From Urophycis tenuis (lineage: Eukaryota; Chordata; Actinopteri; Gadiformes; Phycidae), in the NCBI GenBank assembly GCA_036785325.1, contig JAXIVH010000010.1, positions 7,183,494 to 7,247,493 on the forward strand: DNA of 64,000 nt, read 5' to 3'. Position 1 is the stretch's first letter. Each line of letters starts with the position of its first letter. The notes beneath the pieces were generated by a model. It searched no databases. It saw nothing but the letters and a program-made list of their open reading frames with translations, and had not been told where the DNA came from. Positions 28,920-41,900 of the stretch are shown here, one piece after another. The position numbers were made by a program, and so were the translations under genes.

Positions 28920-31150
28920 ATGCGCGCAAGGACTTTGATGTCATGTATATATATTACAACCTTTCTTATTACAGATTCAGAGCAAAAGAGCAAAGAAAGT
29001 GTTTGATAAGGATCACGTACATCCTCAACAACTCGTTTGGTTCCTTTTACTCAAAACTTTGATTCACCTAGCAAGATATCACATGAGTAAACAACGACTC
29101 AATCACACGTGTGTTGAAGGGCATCTTAAGAAGAAACACAGGCTTTACACCTTTTATAACGCCGCTGCTGGAGTAACTTGGAACCGCGCCGTATCCGAGA
29201 CTTGAATGAAAGCATTACTGCTTTCATTCAAGGCATCATGGGCCAGAATTCCCAAATCACTAGGACATTTTTGGGCCAAGACATTGTGATAGATGGTTCG
29301 AGCTCCCGTAATACCTCAAGTTAGTGTTCAGGCTTGATAGTAACCGCCATGTGATGCTTGGTACTTTGCCATTTTCTGCTCAAGTTGTCTTCAGGTTGTT
29401 TTAAATTACGGTTAGCAATTACGTAACAACGGTGTCAGATCAGGACATCTTAATTATTAGGTGGATAGTGGATTTTTCAATTTGTCGTATGTGTGTTTGT
29501 GTTTTCGGTGTGTGTGTGTGTTGGTGGGGAAAAGACGTGTTGTTTGTTGTTTTAATAGCTCCTAATCTGTTTCCCCTTATCTGTCGTATTCACTTCTTCG
29601 CTATCGTGCGTGTCTTTGTCACAACATTCCCTTCGGCGCTGTGTGCTTTTTTGGGGGGGGCCACGACCTGTCTTTGTCAGAAGGTTTGGCAAACCTCTCC
29701 CCGAAGCTAATGGCGGCATGGCACTAGCCTTGTGGGTAGGAAGCCGTGGACAGAGTACAGAAAAAAAATGGAAGCAAAGAGGCACTTAGCGTGGGTCTAC
29801 TAATCACCTACGGCTGAGGCGCTGCCAACGGGGAGGATCTGTCTGCCGCGGCGGCCGCAACCAAAGATGGCCGTTGTGATTTTGATTAACGCCCGAGTCA
29901 ACGGGCCAAAACAATACGCCCCCATTACCGCGGGCGTGCACGCACGCACGCACACACACACTTCGTTTCCAGGGTGACTTTGATTCCCGCGCGCGCGCCG
30001 GGCTCAGAAGGAAAGAGGGAGAGAGAGACGGGATTCGTTCTCTGCCGTCATTAACTTGAGTACCTTTTGCCGGGGGTTGGAAATGTACAAGTGCTGACCC
30101 CGGGTGTCCGCCGGCGGCCATGACAAAGTGCAGCCCCCGGCTCCGGGGACATTACCGGCCGGGGCGCTTTGAAGCCCGGGTGGTGATGCATGTAGCCTCG
30201 GCGGACTTGGGAGCCCAGTTACTTATGGAGGTGACAAATTGCCTTAACTGGGGTCCCGGTCCCCCCCCGTGGCTCCCAGTGTGCGCGAGCAGGTCGATAG
30301 CGGGCGCAGGGCGGTGACATCCTCTCTGAGCCCTGTTGTTTCTGTTTAATAAACGAGCTGAAGGGCACGAGTCAAAGGTCACAGACCGGAGAGAGAGGAG
30401 GAGGAGGAGGCGAGGGATTCTGAAGAATCCTCAAGGTCAAGAGGGCGGCCGCGTGCTTTGTTTCTGTCCTGGCCATAACTTTGACGCGCCACAACCAGCA
30501 TTTAGTGTTTATGTTCGGCATCACCTGTCTGGATAAACTTCAGGTTAACGTTGAGTAATTTGCTCCTTTGTTGCAGTGTGAATACCGTTAATTATAAAGT
30601 AACGTATTTACTGTGCTGCATACAGTGACGCAATGCTACCTCATTCAAGTAGTTTATTGTGGCCTGGGCATGTGCATTGGTCCGGTGTCTGGACAAGGTT
30701 TCATTTGCAGAGGTTTGTGTCCCATGAGGTTAAAATAAACTGAATTTCAAGTTTGTAGAAGGCGATGCCTTGATATGAATATTGTTGGCGAATCCCGTCA
30801 GAAGCAATTATAGGCCGGAACCGATATTGATTTTTTATTCCATGCCGTCGATGGTGTGATCAATACTGTTTGCATATAAGCACAGCCACATGGTACACAT
30901 TTATTTTTTAATGAGGTGGTCCAACATCCGCCGTTTGCATGCCATGCTGAAAAAGATAAAACGCATTTAGGGCGATAACAAATTCAATATCGATTTCTAA
31001 AAAAAAATGTTTTACTCAGATTTGATGCTACTTGTTCCCCAGGTGGCGCAGCTCAAAACTCCAGCTAAATGTGCCGTGACAGTCGATGGAGAATGTCGTG
31101 CGGCCGTGCGAGGCTCCGTGTTGCAGAGAACCCTCGCGCCACCAAATTGA
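28920..31150. other. noncoding sequence with a perfect hairpin and CpG-rich segment
   Basis: No supported gene was seen. It contains a 14-bp-arm hairpin (29201-29232), and CpG-rich unique sequence at about 29815-30350 with a short CGCACG/CA repeat near 29935-29960. Confidence 0.55.
29201..29232. repeat. perfect inverted repeat, 14-bp arms, 4-nt loop
   Basis: Left arm CTTGAATGAAAGCA, loop TTAC, right arm TGCTTTCATTCAAG. The arms are fully complementary and not of simple-repeat composition. Confidence 0.9.
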
Positions 31151-31159
31151 AATGCAGCG

Positions 31160-31275
31160 AGCAACAGTGGCTCAGTGGCTAACACTGTCTCCCCCGGAGA
31201 GAGCCGTGTTTTGTTTGTGCTTCCTGTCGTGTAGAGTTAGCATGTTTTCCTACAATTTGTGTGGGTTTCTGTGTC
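31160..31275 (+). mobile_element. degenerate copy of a common teleost interspersed repeat
   Basis: The series AGTGGCTCAGTGGCTAACAC, then GTGTAGAGTTAGCATGTTTTC, then TTTGTGTGGGTTTCTGTGT (written with internal gaps in the genome) follows the order of a repeat frequent in fish DNA (recognised from memory). The B-box-like part and the middle are eroded. Confidence 0.5.
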
Positions 31276-31773
31276 ACCCCCTGGTCTTTTTCCTTGGCAT
31301 ATTTCCCCGGCATCATAAATCATAATGTAACATATGAACAAAAAAAAAACATTTTGAGGACATGCTGTGTGCAAATGTGCAGTTTACTGAGCTGTGTGTT
31401 GTTGTTGTTTTTTTACATGTAACACGACCAGCATATTGAAGTTGAATCTGTTGAATCCTTGCACTGCATAAATGATCAAAAACAACCGTAAGGAAAGCAG
31501 ACCAGTCAAGACAAACTGTTGGGACTAATTCTGGGACTCGGCTTTCTTTGGAGGAGGGATATTGCGGCGACACCCTGTATTTAATAACAGCGCCCGAGAT
31601 GTCATTTTAGCGGCGGCGTGCGTGGCGACTAGTAATGCCTCCCTGATGTTTAGCATGCCGTGCCACGGCTTCCTGTGGATGGCTGCTCCTTCCCTGCTGT
31701 CGCCGCTCCACCGCCGCCACCCTTGAGCCCTATCAATCCAATTCAACATTTACCCTCACGTCACCGCCGGTGG

Positions 31774-32009
<236 letters not shown>

Positions 32010-32099
32010 CACTCATTAGCAGTGCTATCCGTAACGCTGGCTCTCCCCATAGCATTCCTCCAGGTGCGTCTGGATCCTCCCACCTCCAAAGACGTGCTG

Positions 32100-33800
32100 G
32101 CTGGGCTAATTGGAGGCTAAATTGGACCCTGAATTCCTGCCCCCCCTCCCCTGCCCCCGTTGTGATAGCCCCCCCCGTCTGTCTGGCACCTATTGACAGT
32201 CAGCTGGTGGGATAGTCTACCACCCCACCACATCCCCCACCCTCCCCGCAGCCCTGATCAGATATAAATGGAGAAAGAAAATGGATGGAAGACATGAGAT
32301 TTTTGACTGTCCAAATAAGTAAGGTGGTGATGTCACCTTTAGTGGATTGCGTCAACCAATAACTTTAGCGGGAACTTTTCAGCCACCCTGAGTGCGGCTT
32401 ATGCAACCTCCATATCTGATGTCTAATGTGCTAGAAATACGTATTATTTTTGCTGGGTTTGTTTTTTTTTGTGGTCTACCGATAAATCGATTAGAATGAT
32501 TACGAATCAATAATTGCCATGTGTGTCGTCGACTGTGCGCGCATGATGAATTACAGCAACGAACAACAAACGCGTCTTGTGCAACGTGTGTTTCACATGA
32601 CCGCTGACTCCCTCTCCCTGATTGACCGGGCGGTGCGACTCGGGGGGGCCGGCGGAGGTTATCACAGGGCTGTCACTCGCAATAATCATCAGAATGATCA
32701 GCGATAATCCAAATGATCATCGCAGCTCCGCGAGGGTACACCAGCTGATGCGGAGGGAAGTGTGGAAGAGAGGGGGGGGGGGGCAGACGTACCTCTCTTA
32801 CACACACCACCCTCTCTCTCCGCTGTCACCTGGTTGGAGTTTTCCAAGCAATCATCAACAACGGGCGGCGGGGGTTGGGGGGGGGGGGGGGGGGGGTGGT
32901 TGTTTTGAGGGCCGGGAGGCCGCCCCTCTTTATTAGAGGAGCGCCAAATCCGCCTGTCAGTCTTTATGAAAACTGTTTCCTTCGCCGTGCGTCCCGAGGA
33001 GCACTTCCTGAGGTGCCCGACTGACACGACAAAATGAATAGCAAACGCTTCCTTTGATTGGCTGTCAATTATTATGCTAATGCACGTACCAGCGTTCACG
33101 CCGCCGCCGCGGCCGCTGCGAGCGGCCTCGACTACAGACGGCGAGGCTTTCAGGACGCGAGGCATCTTGAGGAGCGCGGGCGGAAAAAAAAAAACATTTG
33201 CTGCGCCAAAAAACGCAGTCATAGCAAGGAGTCATACCTCTGGCCGCGTCCTCGCCGCCTTGAGTTCACGTTTGATGGAGTGAGTTTTTGCCTCGCCGAC
33301 ATATGCGGTGGTTGGTTGCGTGGATGCCAGCAAAGCGCTTGCGAATCAGTGCCACGTTCTACACTGAGTACTGGAGCGTGGCAGCTCAAGCTAATAAGCC
33401 TCTGTCGTCGTTGTACTGTATATGGGCCGCGTCTTGTCAGCCCCCGCATTTCATAAACATGCATCCGAGGCAGCGGCGGGCCCCGGCCCTGCCGTGACTC
33501 TCATGCCGCCATGTCGCGATAACAGAATTTACCGGTGTTTGGGGGAGGGGCCCCAGCCAGAAAGTAACAGCGCTGGGAATACCGAAGTAGCCCCTCGTCT
33601 GTCCCCACTTTCCCATCCACCGCGGGGGGGGGAGGGAGGTCGCGGGGTCACGTCCCCCGGTGGGACGCTAAAGCGGGCGCTCCCGGCCCCTGAATGTTAT
33701 GCGCGGCGACGCGGCGATGTCATCGGCGGTGCGCGCCTTTTAAATATTCCCCCCTCTCTCCCGCCTCTAATTAGGCTCTGATCGCGCTAACAATCAGGAG
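32100..33800. other. noncoding sequence including CpG-rich segment
   Basis: It contains a G20 run (32877-32896), homeodomain-like AT-rich words around 33050-33085, and a CpG-dense patch with GCCGCCGCCGCGGCCGC (about 33100-33116). No coding exon was recognised. Confidence 0.55.
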
Positions 33801-34113
33801 GGGGACGTGGCTTCCCGGTCACCTGACCGTTTTTCACCGCGTAGCCGCGAAGAGGTGAGCTCTCCCAGGGAGGGGGGGAAAAAAAAGGAAAATATAATAA
33901 TAATATTTTTTTTTTTTTTTGCTTTGCTCTTTTGATTTTTTTTTTTTTTTTTGTATTCCCCATTTCCTGCATGAGTGGAGCCAAGGGCAGCCGCTGGTTG
34001 GGCCTGCTTTTGTCTCCTGCTCTCTCCCTTGTGTCTCCCTCATCTGTTTCTTGCCTCACGCTTGACATTTCTTCTCCATATAGGTCAGTCGCTACAGGAG
34101 TTGGGAGTGTGTA

Positions 34114-34114
34114 G

Positions 34115-34149
<35 letters not shown>

Positions 34150-34174
34150 CGCGCGCGCGCGTGTGTGTGTGTGG
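34114..34174. repeat. (TG)n(CG)n(TG)n tract
   Basis: TG dinucleotides interrupted by GCGCGCGCGCG in the middle. This is alternating purine-pyrimidine sequence. Confidence 0.9.
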
Positions 34175-34779
34175 GTGGCTGCTGGAGTCTGCGGCGGGTT
34201 GCATAAAATCCACCGGGGCTGCAGGGAGAAACAACTATTGAGGAAAATGGTGATGCAGTGTGTCGAGAAGGATGGGGTGCTAATTACCTCAACTCGGAGG
34301 ACTGACCGCATCCCAGACCGCCCCCCCCCCCCCCCGCGCCACATTCCTCTTGTTACTTAAAGTGCCGTTTGTTGGCTGATGAGAGCCGGTGAGATCAGAT
34401 CTTTAACTACAGACGAACGATAACATGGAGCCCCGGTGTGTCTTCTTCATTACAGACAAAAGAGTGAAACAGGTGTCTGGTGTTTTTTGAACGCAAACCG
34501 GGATGTGAAGAGTGGATCAAATGTGATTTGATCCTGTGAAGTCTAACACACGAGAGAGAGAGCCAGAACTCAAAGTCATCCGCGAGATAAATAAACAGCA
34601 CACCGCCGCAGCTGTCTGCCCTTTACCGGGATCCATCCCTCTCTGGCTCCGTCTCGCTCATCTGTCGGTGGGGCCCAGGGCCGGCCTCCACAAACATATC
34701 AGGGGGAGATGATGTGTCCCTGGGGGCCCCCGGGGAGAAGCCTGGGGAGAGAGGCAGCTCTTCATCACCAAAGACCCAC

Positions 34780-35350
34780 TTCCCTGGCGTTTCCTCCCCC
34801 CCCCCTTCCCTGCCTGCCCGCCATTGTCGTCGGCCGAGGACGTTCACAGCGCGCGAGTCTCGCACGCTCGCGCACAAAAGCCCGAAGATTGCGAAATTTG
34901 CATACCACGCAAAAAAAACTTCCCCGCAAAAAAACGCTCGCCGTTCATTTCGGCCTTTCGTCCCCGCTGTCACGCGCCAGGGCGGACATTGTAACTTATT
35001 TATCCCGCCGTCGCCGCTCCACGTTGGCTTTTTTTATTAGCCGCGAGCGGCGCCATTGCGGGGCGCTGCGCCGAGCCATACGCGGCTCGTTAGGAAAGGG
35101 GGGGGGGAGGGCGTGGAAGCGGGCGCCCGGCTCGGCGTTCCAACTGGCTGTGCCGTGTTTTCGTTGTGAGGGGGGAGGGGACACACACACACCATGAACA
35201 GTAGTGCCAGACCGCCCTCCTCGCCGGCCGGGCATCTGTGTGCCGGGCAGAGGCCCAGGTCCTGGAACGCGGAGCGTTGTTTTGCGGAGGGCCGGGTCGG
35301 CCAAAGATGCTCCACTCAGCGCGGTGGCGGAGGGGGAAGGATGGCTCCTC
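34780..35350. other. CpG-rich gene-free segment
   Basis: Many CpGs occur, for example around 35005-35090 (CGCCGTCGCCGCTCC, GAGCGGCGCCATTGCGGGGC). The ORFs in both directions are GC-driven and resemble no family I know. It may be an island promoter or a CpG-rich enhancer. Confidence 0.4.
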
Positions 35351-35565
35351 ACGCCCCCCCCCCAGGCTGATGTGACCGGCGGATACCATTATGGAGAGGG
35401 ATTAGCGGGCCCTGATCAATAGGACCGCAAGTTTGAATAATCCCCGCGTATACCGGAAACTGAAATGGTGAATGTGTCGGCGCTATCTGTGTCCCCGGGC
35501 CGTGCTTCCGTTTGTTTCAGTATCTTGCAGACATGAAGGTGTTTCTTCGACTCCCTTGTTTTTTT

Positions 35566-35566
35566 T

Positions 35567-35609
<43 letters not shown>
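35566..35609. repeat. (CT)n microsatellite
   Basis: A CT dinucleotide repeat of about 44 nt. Confidence 0.9.
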
Positions 35610-35614
<5 letters not shown>

Positions 35615-35920
35615 TCCTTTGTTGTTGTCTCACCTGAAAGTTGATGACTATCACAAAGTTGTACTTCCTTTGCAGCACACAGATGTTGTTAAGATTAGCT
35701 CGGGCTAAGCTATGATAGACGCACCCTGTTGGAATCTGTCGACCTTAGGGGGGATTTCTCTTCTGGTTTTGAATGTTCTTAAGTAGCTTAAGTGTCAACT
35801 ATCACCTCCTCCCATCTTAGTCTTTGTTTGTTAGTCTACCTTCGAAATCGTGGGTTTTTATTTCTGCTTGGTGTTTAACCAACAATGTTTGCCTATATAT
35901 TAACTATTATTAACAGTTGA

Positions 35921-36013
35921 ATACATTGTACATTCCTGTATATATATATATACAGGAATGTATACAATGTATCCATAATCTAGTATGTATATATATATAT
36001 AACATACTAGATT
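35921..36013. repeat. two adjacent AT-cored palindromes
   Basis: The first palindrome (35921-35972) has arms ATACATTGTACATTCCTG and CAGGAATGTATACAATGTAT (2-nt insertion in the right arm) around a (TA)n core. The second (35977-36013) has arms AATCTAGTATGT and ACATACTAGATT, again with a (TA)n core. They are separated by 4 nt. Confidence 0.9.
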
Positions 36014-36235
36014 TTCATAAATGTAAATGCTTGAGATTCTCAACTTCTGCTCTAATGGTTTTGAGTTGATGAGTGTAATAGTGTATGACTCAAAGGTCTT
36101 ATTATTCTTGTTATTATGATTATTATTATATACTCCTGTTGTTACAACGCAGGTTTTAACACAACAACTTCATGGTGGGCCCCGGTAGGTAGAGGTCCCA
36201 GTTTATTTGTTGTTCGTTTTGTTTCTCATAGTTTT

Positions 36236-36252
36236 GGCCCATAGGGGGCACC
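36236..36252 (+). promoter_or_regulatory. CTCF-like motif
   Basis: GGCCCATAGGGGGCACC contains the AGGGGGC core with permissible 3' flank. The 5' flank departs from consensus at about two positions. Confidence 0.3.
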
Positions 36253-36570
36253 GAGGTACCAGAGTCAGGCTGAGTGCTGAGTTTGACCAGTCAGTAAGGA
36301 TACGTAATGGGAGGGAAAAAAAAAACGCAGCATGGTTACTGATGGGAGGAAAATCTGCATTCGTTGTCACTTGTTGGACTTAATTAATAACGCTTGATGA
36401 AAAACCCCTCCAATGCTAACCTGCTAAGCAAACAATCAATGGGTGAACGAGCGAAGGGAGGGAGCTGCCCTCATTTCGGCTTGTTTAGGAAAACAAGGGG
36501 ATGCAACTCAGACCCCAGGCTCACAGTGGAACTGCAATTAATATTCTGCTCCTGTGAAGGCTTGACTTCA

Positions 36571-36588
36571 CCCCCCCCCCCCCCCCCC
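36571..36588. repeat. C18 homopolymer
   Basis: A C-run followed by A and six more C. Confidence 0.95.
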
Positions 36589-36679
36589 ACCCCCCTTTTT
36601 CTTTAGGCTGGTCTATGAGACTTGTGAAATTTCCTTACATTCTCTCTCTTTGTTTTTTCACTTTGTCACTCCCTCTGTC

Positions 36680-36783
<104 letters not shown>

Positions 36784-36789
36784 CTCAGC

Positions 36790-38900
36790 CAACTTGGATA
36801 ATAACCTATTTAGATTTCACCCGACAGTCTTACTGCTGCTAGTGAGGACGAATCCCCAACTCAACTGTGGGTCCAGAGCTATGCGGGGTGTGGCAGGTAG
36901 TTTGTCCTCAAGCCGTGTTGAAATGCTTTTCGAACGCATCTAAATAATGAATCAATAAACAACGCACCGTCCCTTTTCTTACCCAGAAATTTCACGCGGG
37001 TTTCTTCCACGAAAAACGAACGCAGCTAGCTTCTCCACCAACACCCCGTGGTTATCGAGCTTTTGCTGGTGGTGGGGGTGTAGGGGTGGTGGGGGTGCGA
37101 TTACAGGGCGATTTTCAGCCATTTGTGGCGACGGCAGGCAGACGCGGGTTCATTGTTGATATCGGTTGGCTGATTCATCTCAATCAGGTCAAAGAGTGGA
37201 CATTTTGTTTCCAAAAAGAAAGGGCTGTTTATCAGCGGTGATTGATATCCACCGACACAGAACTGCCCGCGGCGCCAGTCATCCATCCAGTGCCAATCAC
37301 CGAGCCGGGCCGGCAGAACTCACACCACCCTCCGTGGTCGACTGGAGCCCAGACTCCAGGGGCGCAGAGTGGACGGCCCTTTATGGCCCGCCATTCGTAT
37401 GCTTACGTCACAAAAATTGCAACTAAAAAAGCAAAGGTTTCCAACGTGTGGTGTTGTGCTGAATACCTGTGAAGCTAATTTGTTTTTTTTAGTTTTTTTA
37501 AAGGAGTCATGGTGAAAGTCTCTCGTTCCTCCCCAACTGTTTGTTAGACGAGCACAGAGAGACTTTTAGTTCTGTTTGGAGTAACTCAATTTACCTTTCG
37601 CTACCAGCGTGTGGTAAACCTCGAGCCCGAGCAAATTAGCTATTTCTTATCTCGCGTTACCTTTTTAGATTGAATTGACATGCCGTAAAAACAAATGAAA
37701 AACAGACCTCCGGGTGATTTTACCAACAGCCACAAACTTAAGAGGAGTGAGGGCTCCTGCAACACACCGCCTATAAGTCGCCCACTTCAATTCCCACAAC
37801 TTGAGATATGCCATCTAAACATATGCAGGAACATAAACCACATTTTCGGCGCCATGCCTATGCCTTCTTAAACGTAGGTGCCCGGAAAAAAACGGCATTG
37901 CGCTGCTACAGGAACGGGATTGCAGTCTACTCTCTGTTTGAAAGTCAGATTCATGTTGGTTGCCGTAAACTCTTGATTCAGTGACAGTGGCCACATGAGT
38001 TTCCACTATTTTCCACTATTCCTCGACAACAAACCCATGCCTCCTGTCTCGTTTAGATATCCAGCTGGTGTGTTCCAGACCGCGCATCTTGTTAATAATA
38101 AAAATGGTTGTTTCATTGATCCGTAGTTCGTTAACACTGCACGCGACTCAACGTTTTCCGAATGCATCTGGAATGTGTGCCAATAAGGATTTTGGGATGT
38201 TGGAATTTAAAAAAAAATGTACATTGATAATATACATTGTTTTGTTAAGGTCGTGTGAAGGTAGCATGCGGTCATGGATTAAAATATATTGATATTATAA
38301 CCATAATATCAATGTATGTCAAATAACCATGGATGGCAGCTCAACCGCCACACGCATGCTTATTTTTCAAGTCGAGAAGTAGGTGACTATTGAAAAAGGC
38401 AGCACAAAGTTGATATCATATCCTCTTTATGGAAACGGAATTCCAGTCGTGTCCGCCGCACCTGTGTTCTCGGGCAGAGAGACCACAGCTGACCCTGACC
38501 AAGAACATGGATGGTGATATGAAGTTAATATTGCTGATCGTTAAATATTTACCATCCTCTCTATATTGATCGAAATGAACCGTGTTCATTTCTACCCGGG
38601 CAGAAGTTGGCAGACAGTGGAACATAATTTCCTTAATACGACAAACGGCGTTGAGGTCAACCACCTATTACGGTTCTAATCAATGTTAATTAAATGTATT
38701 CAAGTATATGGTTAAGCACCGACGGCGTTGGAACGGCCTCTCCTTCAGCAGGTACAACGTCCTGCCGTCAAATAGATGTAATCAGTCAGCTCAACAGTAA
38801 TTCAGAGTCTATCAAAGGCTTTACTTTGTGCGCCGCTCATAAATGGATCAAGGAGGATTAGGAGTACCATTGGACGACGTACTTGAAAAGTTGACATCGA
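36790..38900. other. unique noncoding sequence
   Basis: No supported gene or large repeat. A small inverted repeat (TTGATATTAT / ATAATATCAA, 38289-38312) is present, along with AT-rich words. Confidence 0.5.
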
Positions 38901-38902
38901 TT

Positions 38903-38906
<4 letters not shown>

Positions 38907-38963
<57 letters not shown>
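38907..38963. repeat. (TG)n microsatellite
   Basis: A TG dinucleotide tract of about 57 nt followed by TATTATTATTATAG. Confidence 0.95.
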
Positions 38964-38965
<2 letters not shown>

Positions 38966-38969
38966 TATT

Positions 38970-41900
38970 ATTATAGACACACTTGCACACACATTTATGA
39001 GATAAGATGGCAATTTTGCAGGTAAAGAACAAACAATGTGCCGGTAATTCTCTCTGCGGCGCCTGTATCCAAACACGAGAACCAAGGCGCCGGCGGAAAT
39101 GGGCCCCCGCGTGACTTTTCCGTACCAATTATCACGGGGGGGGGCTTGTCACGCCTCGTCAGAAACTAGACACTTTCATTTCCAAGCGCGCTGTTTGCTC
39201 ATTGTATCACTTGAACGCAGCTTGTGCAGGGCGCACTTTGTTTTTGTTTTTTTGTTTTATTTATTTATTTATTTATTTAGGTGAGCGGTGTGGGGATGCA
39301 GGATTGGGGGGGTGTGGGGGGTGGGTGTGGGGGGAGGGGGGGGAGACAATCAAAGCTACACTTCAGCTCAACTCCTGTGCAACACGTTGACATACGCCAG
39401 CGGTGCATTGTGCTCCTCCGCCGCACGCCTCCGCGGATCGGCGCGGACGAGAACGAGGCCCAACCGCCCGCCAGCGACGGCGCTTGGCGCCTCGCCGTCG
39501 TCAAACAGTGATTCGTTGTGGAAGAACAACAACTTGTGGGAGAACTTTATTGGAGAACGCCAATTTGTTGTTTTAATTCTGGTTAGTTAGAGGGGGTTTG
39601 GAGCGAATGTTGTGTCGATGTCGAGGCATTCGGTCGCGTCGGGTTGGATAAGTCTCCGAGGTGATATCGTTATGGCAGCCATTTTGTGTATCTGCATACA
39701 CGCGGAAAACACTCGCCGTGCCGGGACATTTCCCAACAGGGGACGGATGTTCCTCTGTATTCTCTGTGACTGTGGAGAGGCCATAATATTTGCGAGAGGA
39801 AAAATAGACAACTAAAAATCCTCTACAGTACCCTATTGAAAAATATAGTCAGAATTGTATATGATTTATTTTGAATATATGCCCTGTATATTTGATTGGG
39901 GAAATTCTCTGACACCATACCCTATCTGACCAACATCGGTAACTGTGTCTCACTAATTGCAATGGTACAAATGAGCCTCTGCAATTGCTGGCTTCATGTG
40001 TTTGCTGTCCCATTTCTGAAAAACTCCAGATGGCCCATGATGTATTCATTGGGACTGCAGTGGCTATTAGCTCCTAAGTACCTTTATACTGTTAAATGAA
40101 ATGGCTGTTCTTCTGTAGTTTGTCAGGTAGTTGGGGAAATGACTAATGAAGGTCTTCTTTTAGTGTGTGCCAATGCCACTGTCACTGCCACATAGAAAAC
40201 ACATTTAGGTGTAATGTTCACATAGATTTTTCCCTCAATTAGGGGGAAAAAACGGAGTGAATCGCACTTAGTGACACCTTGGTCTTGTCACCGTAATTGT
40301 TGGGAATCATTCAGAGAGATTGAATCTAGCAAACAACATCTGTTCAGCCCCACATCTGCTCCCTTTAGGATAGGCCTGGCTTTCCCACCGCGTTTCATCA
40401 AATGACTGCTTCAAAGTCAATTGGATTCAGACTTTTCAAGTAGTCATCTCAGGTAGCCCCTTCCACCGCCCACCCTGGCACGCGTCGGCATGTTTGAAAG
40501 GGATCTCGAAACAATCGCATATTTCAATTGCTCGGAGTTTGAAACTAGAGATGAAAGACTGGAGCCGTTGGTCTTTTTCAGCGTTTCACGATTAGTATCC
40601 ACGTTGTACGATGTACAATTAATGAATTGTTTACACGTAGAAACACTCGTCAATTCCACAAATTGTTTTCCAGTCAAGTGCCACATCACACCGATTTTAA
40701 TAGTAGTTTCACCATGGCCCACAAATAAACATCTTAGTCGCACACCGCCACTTTGAAATGACACACACACACACACGCGCGCGTTCTTCCTTTTATTTTG
40801 GGTTCGGCTTTTGTCGGACTCAGAATGTTGAAGCTTTCCTCCTCGACAGTCCCCCGGGGTGGAGGTGGTGTGTGTGTGAGCGTGTGTGGGTGTGAGTGTG
40901 GGTGTGGGTGGTGGGTGTGGGCCCTCCTGGTGGGACAGCTGTGACAGATGTGCCTGAGCAGGGAGGCCTGCTGATAAACATGGACAGACTAGCAAATGTG
41001 GCAACATCTGCCACCGGAGGCGACTCATCACCGACGGCCCCCCCCCACCCACCCCCCATATTAGAGTTGGGGGGGTGGCTGTCTACCTCCACAAGCTGTC
41101 CGGTCACCACCGTGTGTGGCTGATGGGACACACCGGCGTGTATCCTTCACCGACGTGTGGAGAGGAGCCGAAAAACACCTCTGCCTTCGCTGGCTTCGCC
41201 AAGCCGATAGAACGCTGACAACGTGTCAGTTATTCTGGAGCCGTGACACACGGTCGGTCTGGTTTCCGAAGCGATCATGCAGAGGGAATGTGTATTTCTT
41301 TAACCTCGAATGATGAATCAAAATGAGGATTAATTTGCTCTGTGATCTAACTGGGTCCTAGTTTGATTTTACAGTTCTCGGCAATAGACCAAATCCTCTC
41401 CAGGAGAATTTAGGTTTTTGACCTTTAAAACCAAATACTTATACAGTTGCGTTTGGACCAGCCTTCTCCGTGTGGTTTGGCCGTATGCACAGATTCTCCA
41501 AGCCATATAAATAGATTGGATTTGGATACCAAAATCCTCCCATTGGACGTAGCCTACATAGCATGTGTTCCTAACACTTTCACAGCTTCTGTCCACAGAT
41601 AATAGTCGGCATCACACTGTATTATAGAAGCACCATGGATGCACATGATACATTGTCGACTGAATCAATCAAAACAGACAGGAGAGGTACGAGTTACAGC
41701 AGTAAAAGTGTTTTTCATTTTCACTGTCGGGGGGGGGAGGGGGAGGTGTGGATTCCTTCTGCACAGGATCTCACTTCACCTGCTTGGCGAGACACCTTGA
41801 TTTCACATGGCATCAGAAACATATTTCGTCCTCCTTTTTAACGTTCTCTAACATTAGATTTACATTTTCCAGACACAAATGAGTTCAACTTTCCTCCTTT

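Noticed and set aside
33058..33456. 132-codon ORF in a CpG-rich patch
   Set aside because: Ala-rich start comes from a GCC repeat; no domain and overlapping ORFs on both strands.
40444..41052. 202-codon minus-strand ORF
   Set aside because: No recognisable motif, includes a CA-repeat-derived His-Thr segment, and no splice or promoter context; probably chance.
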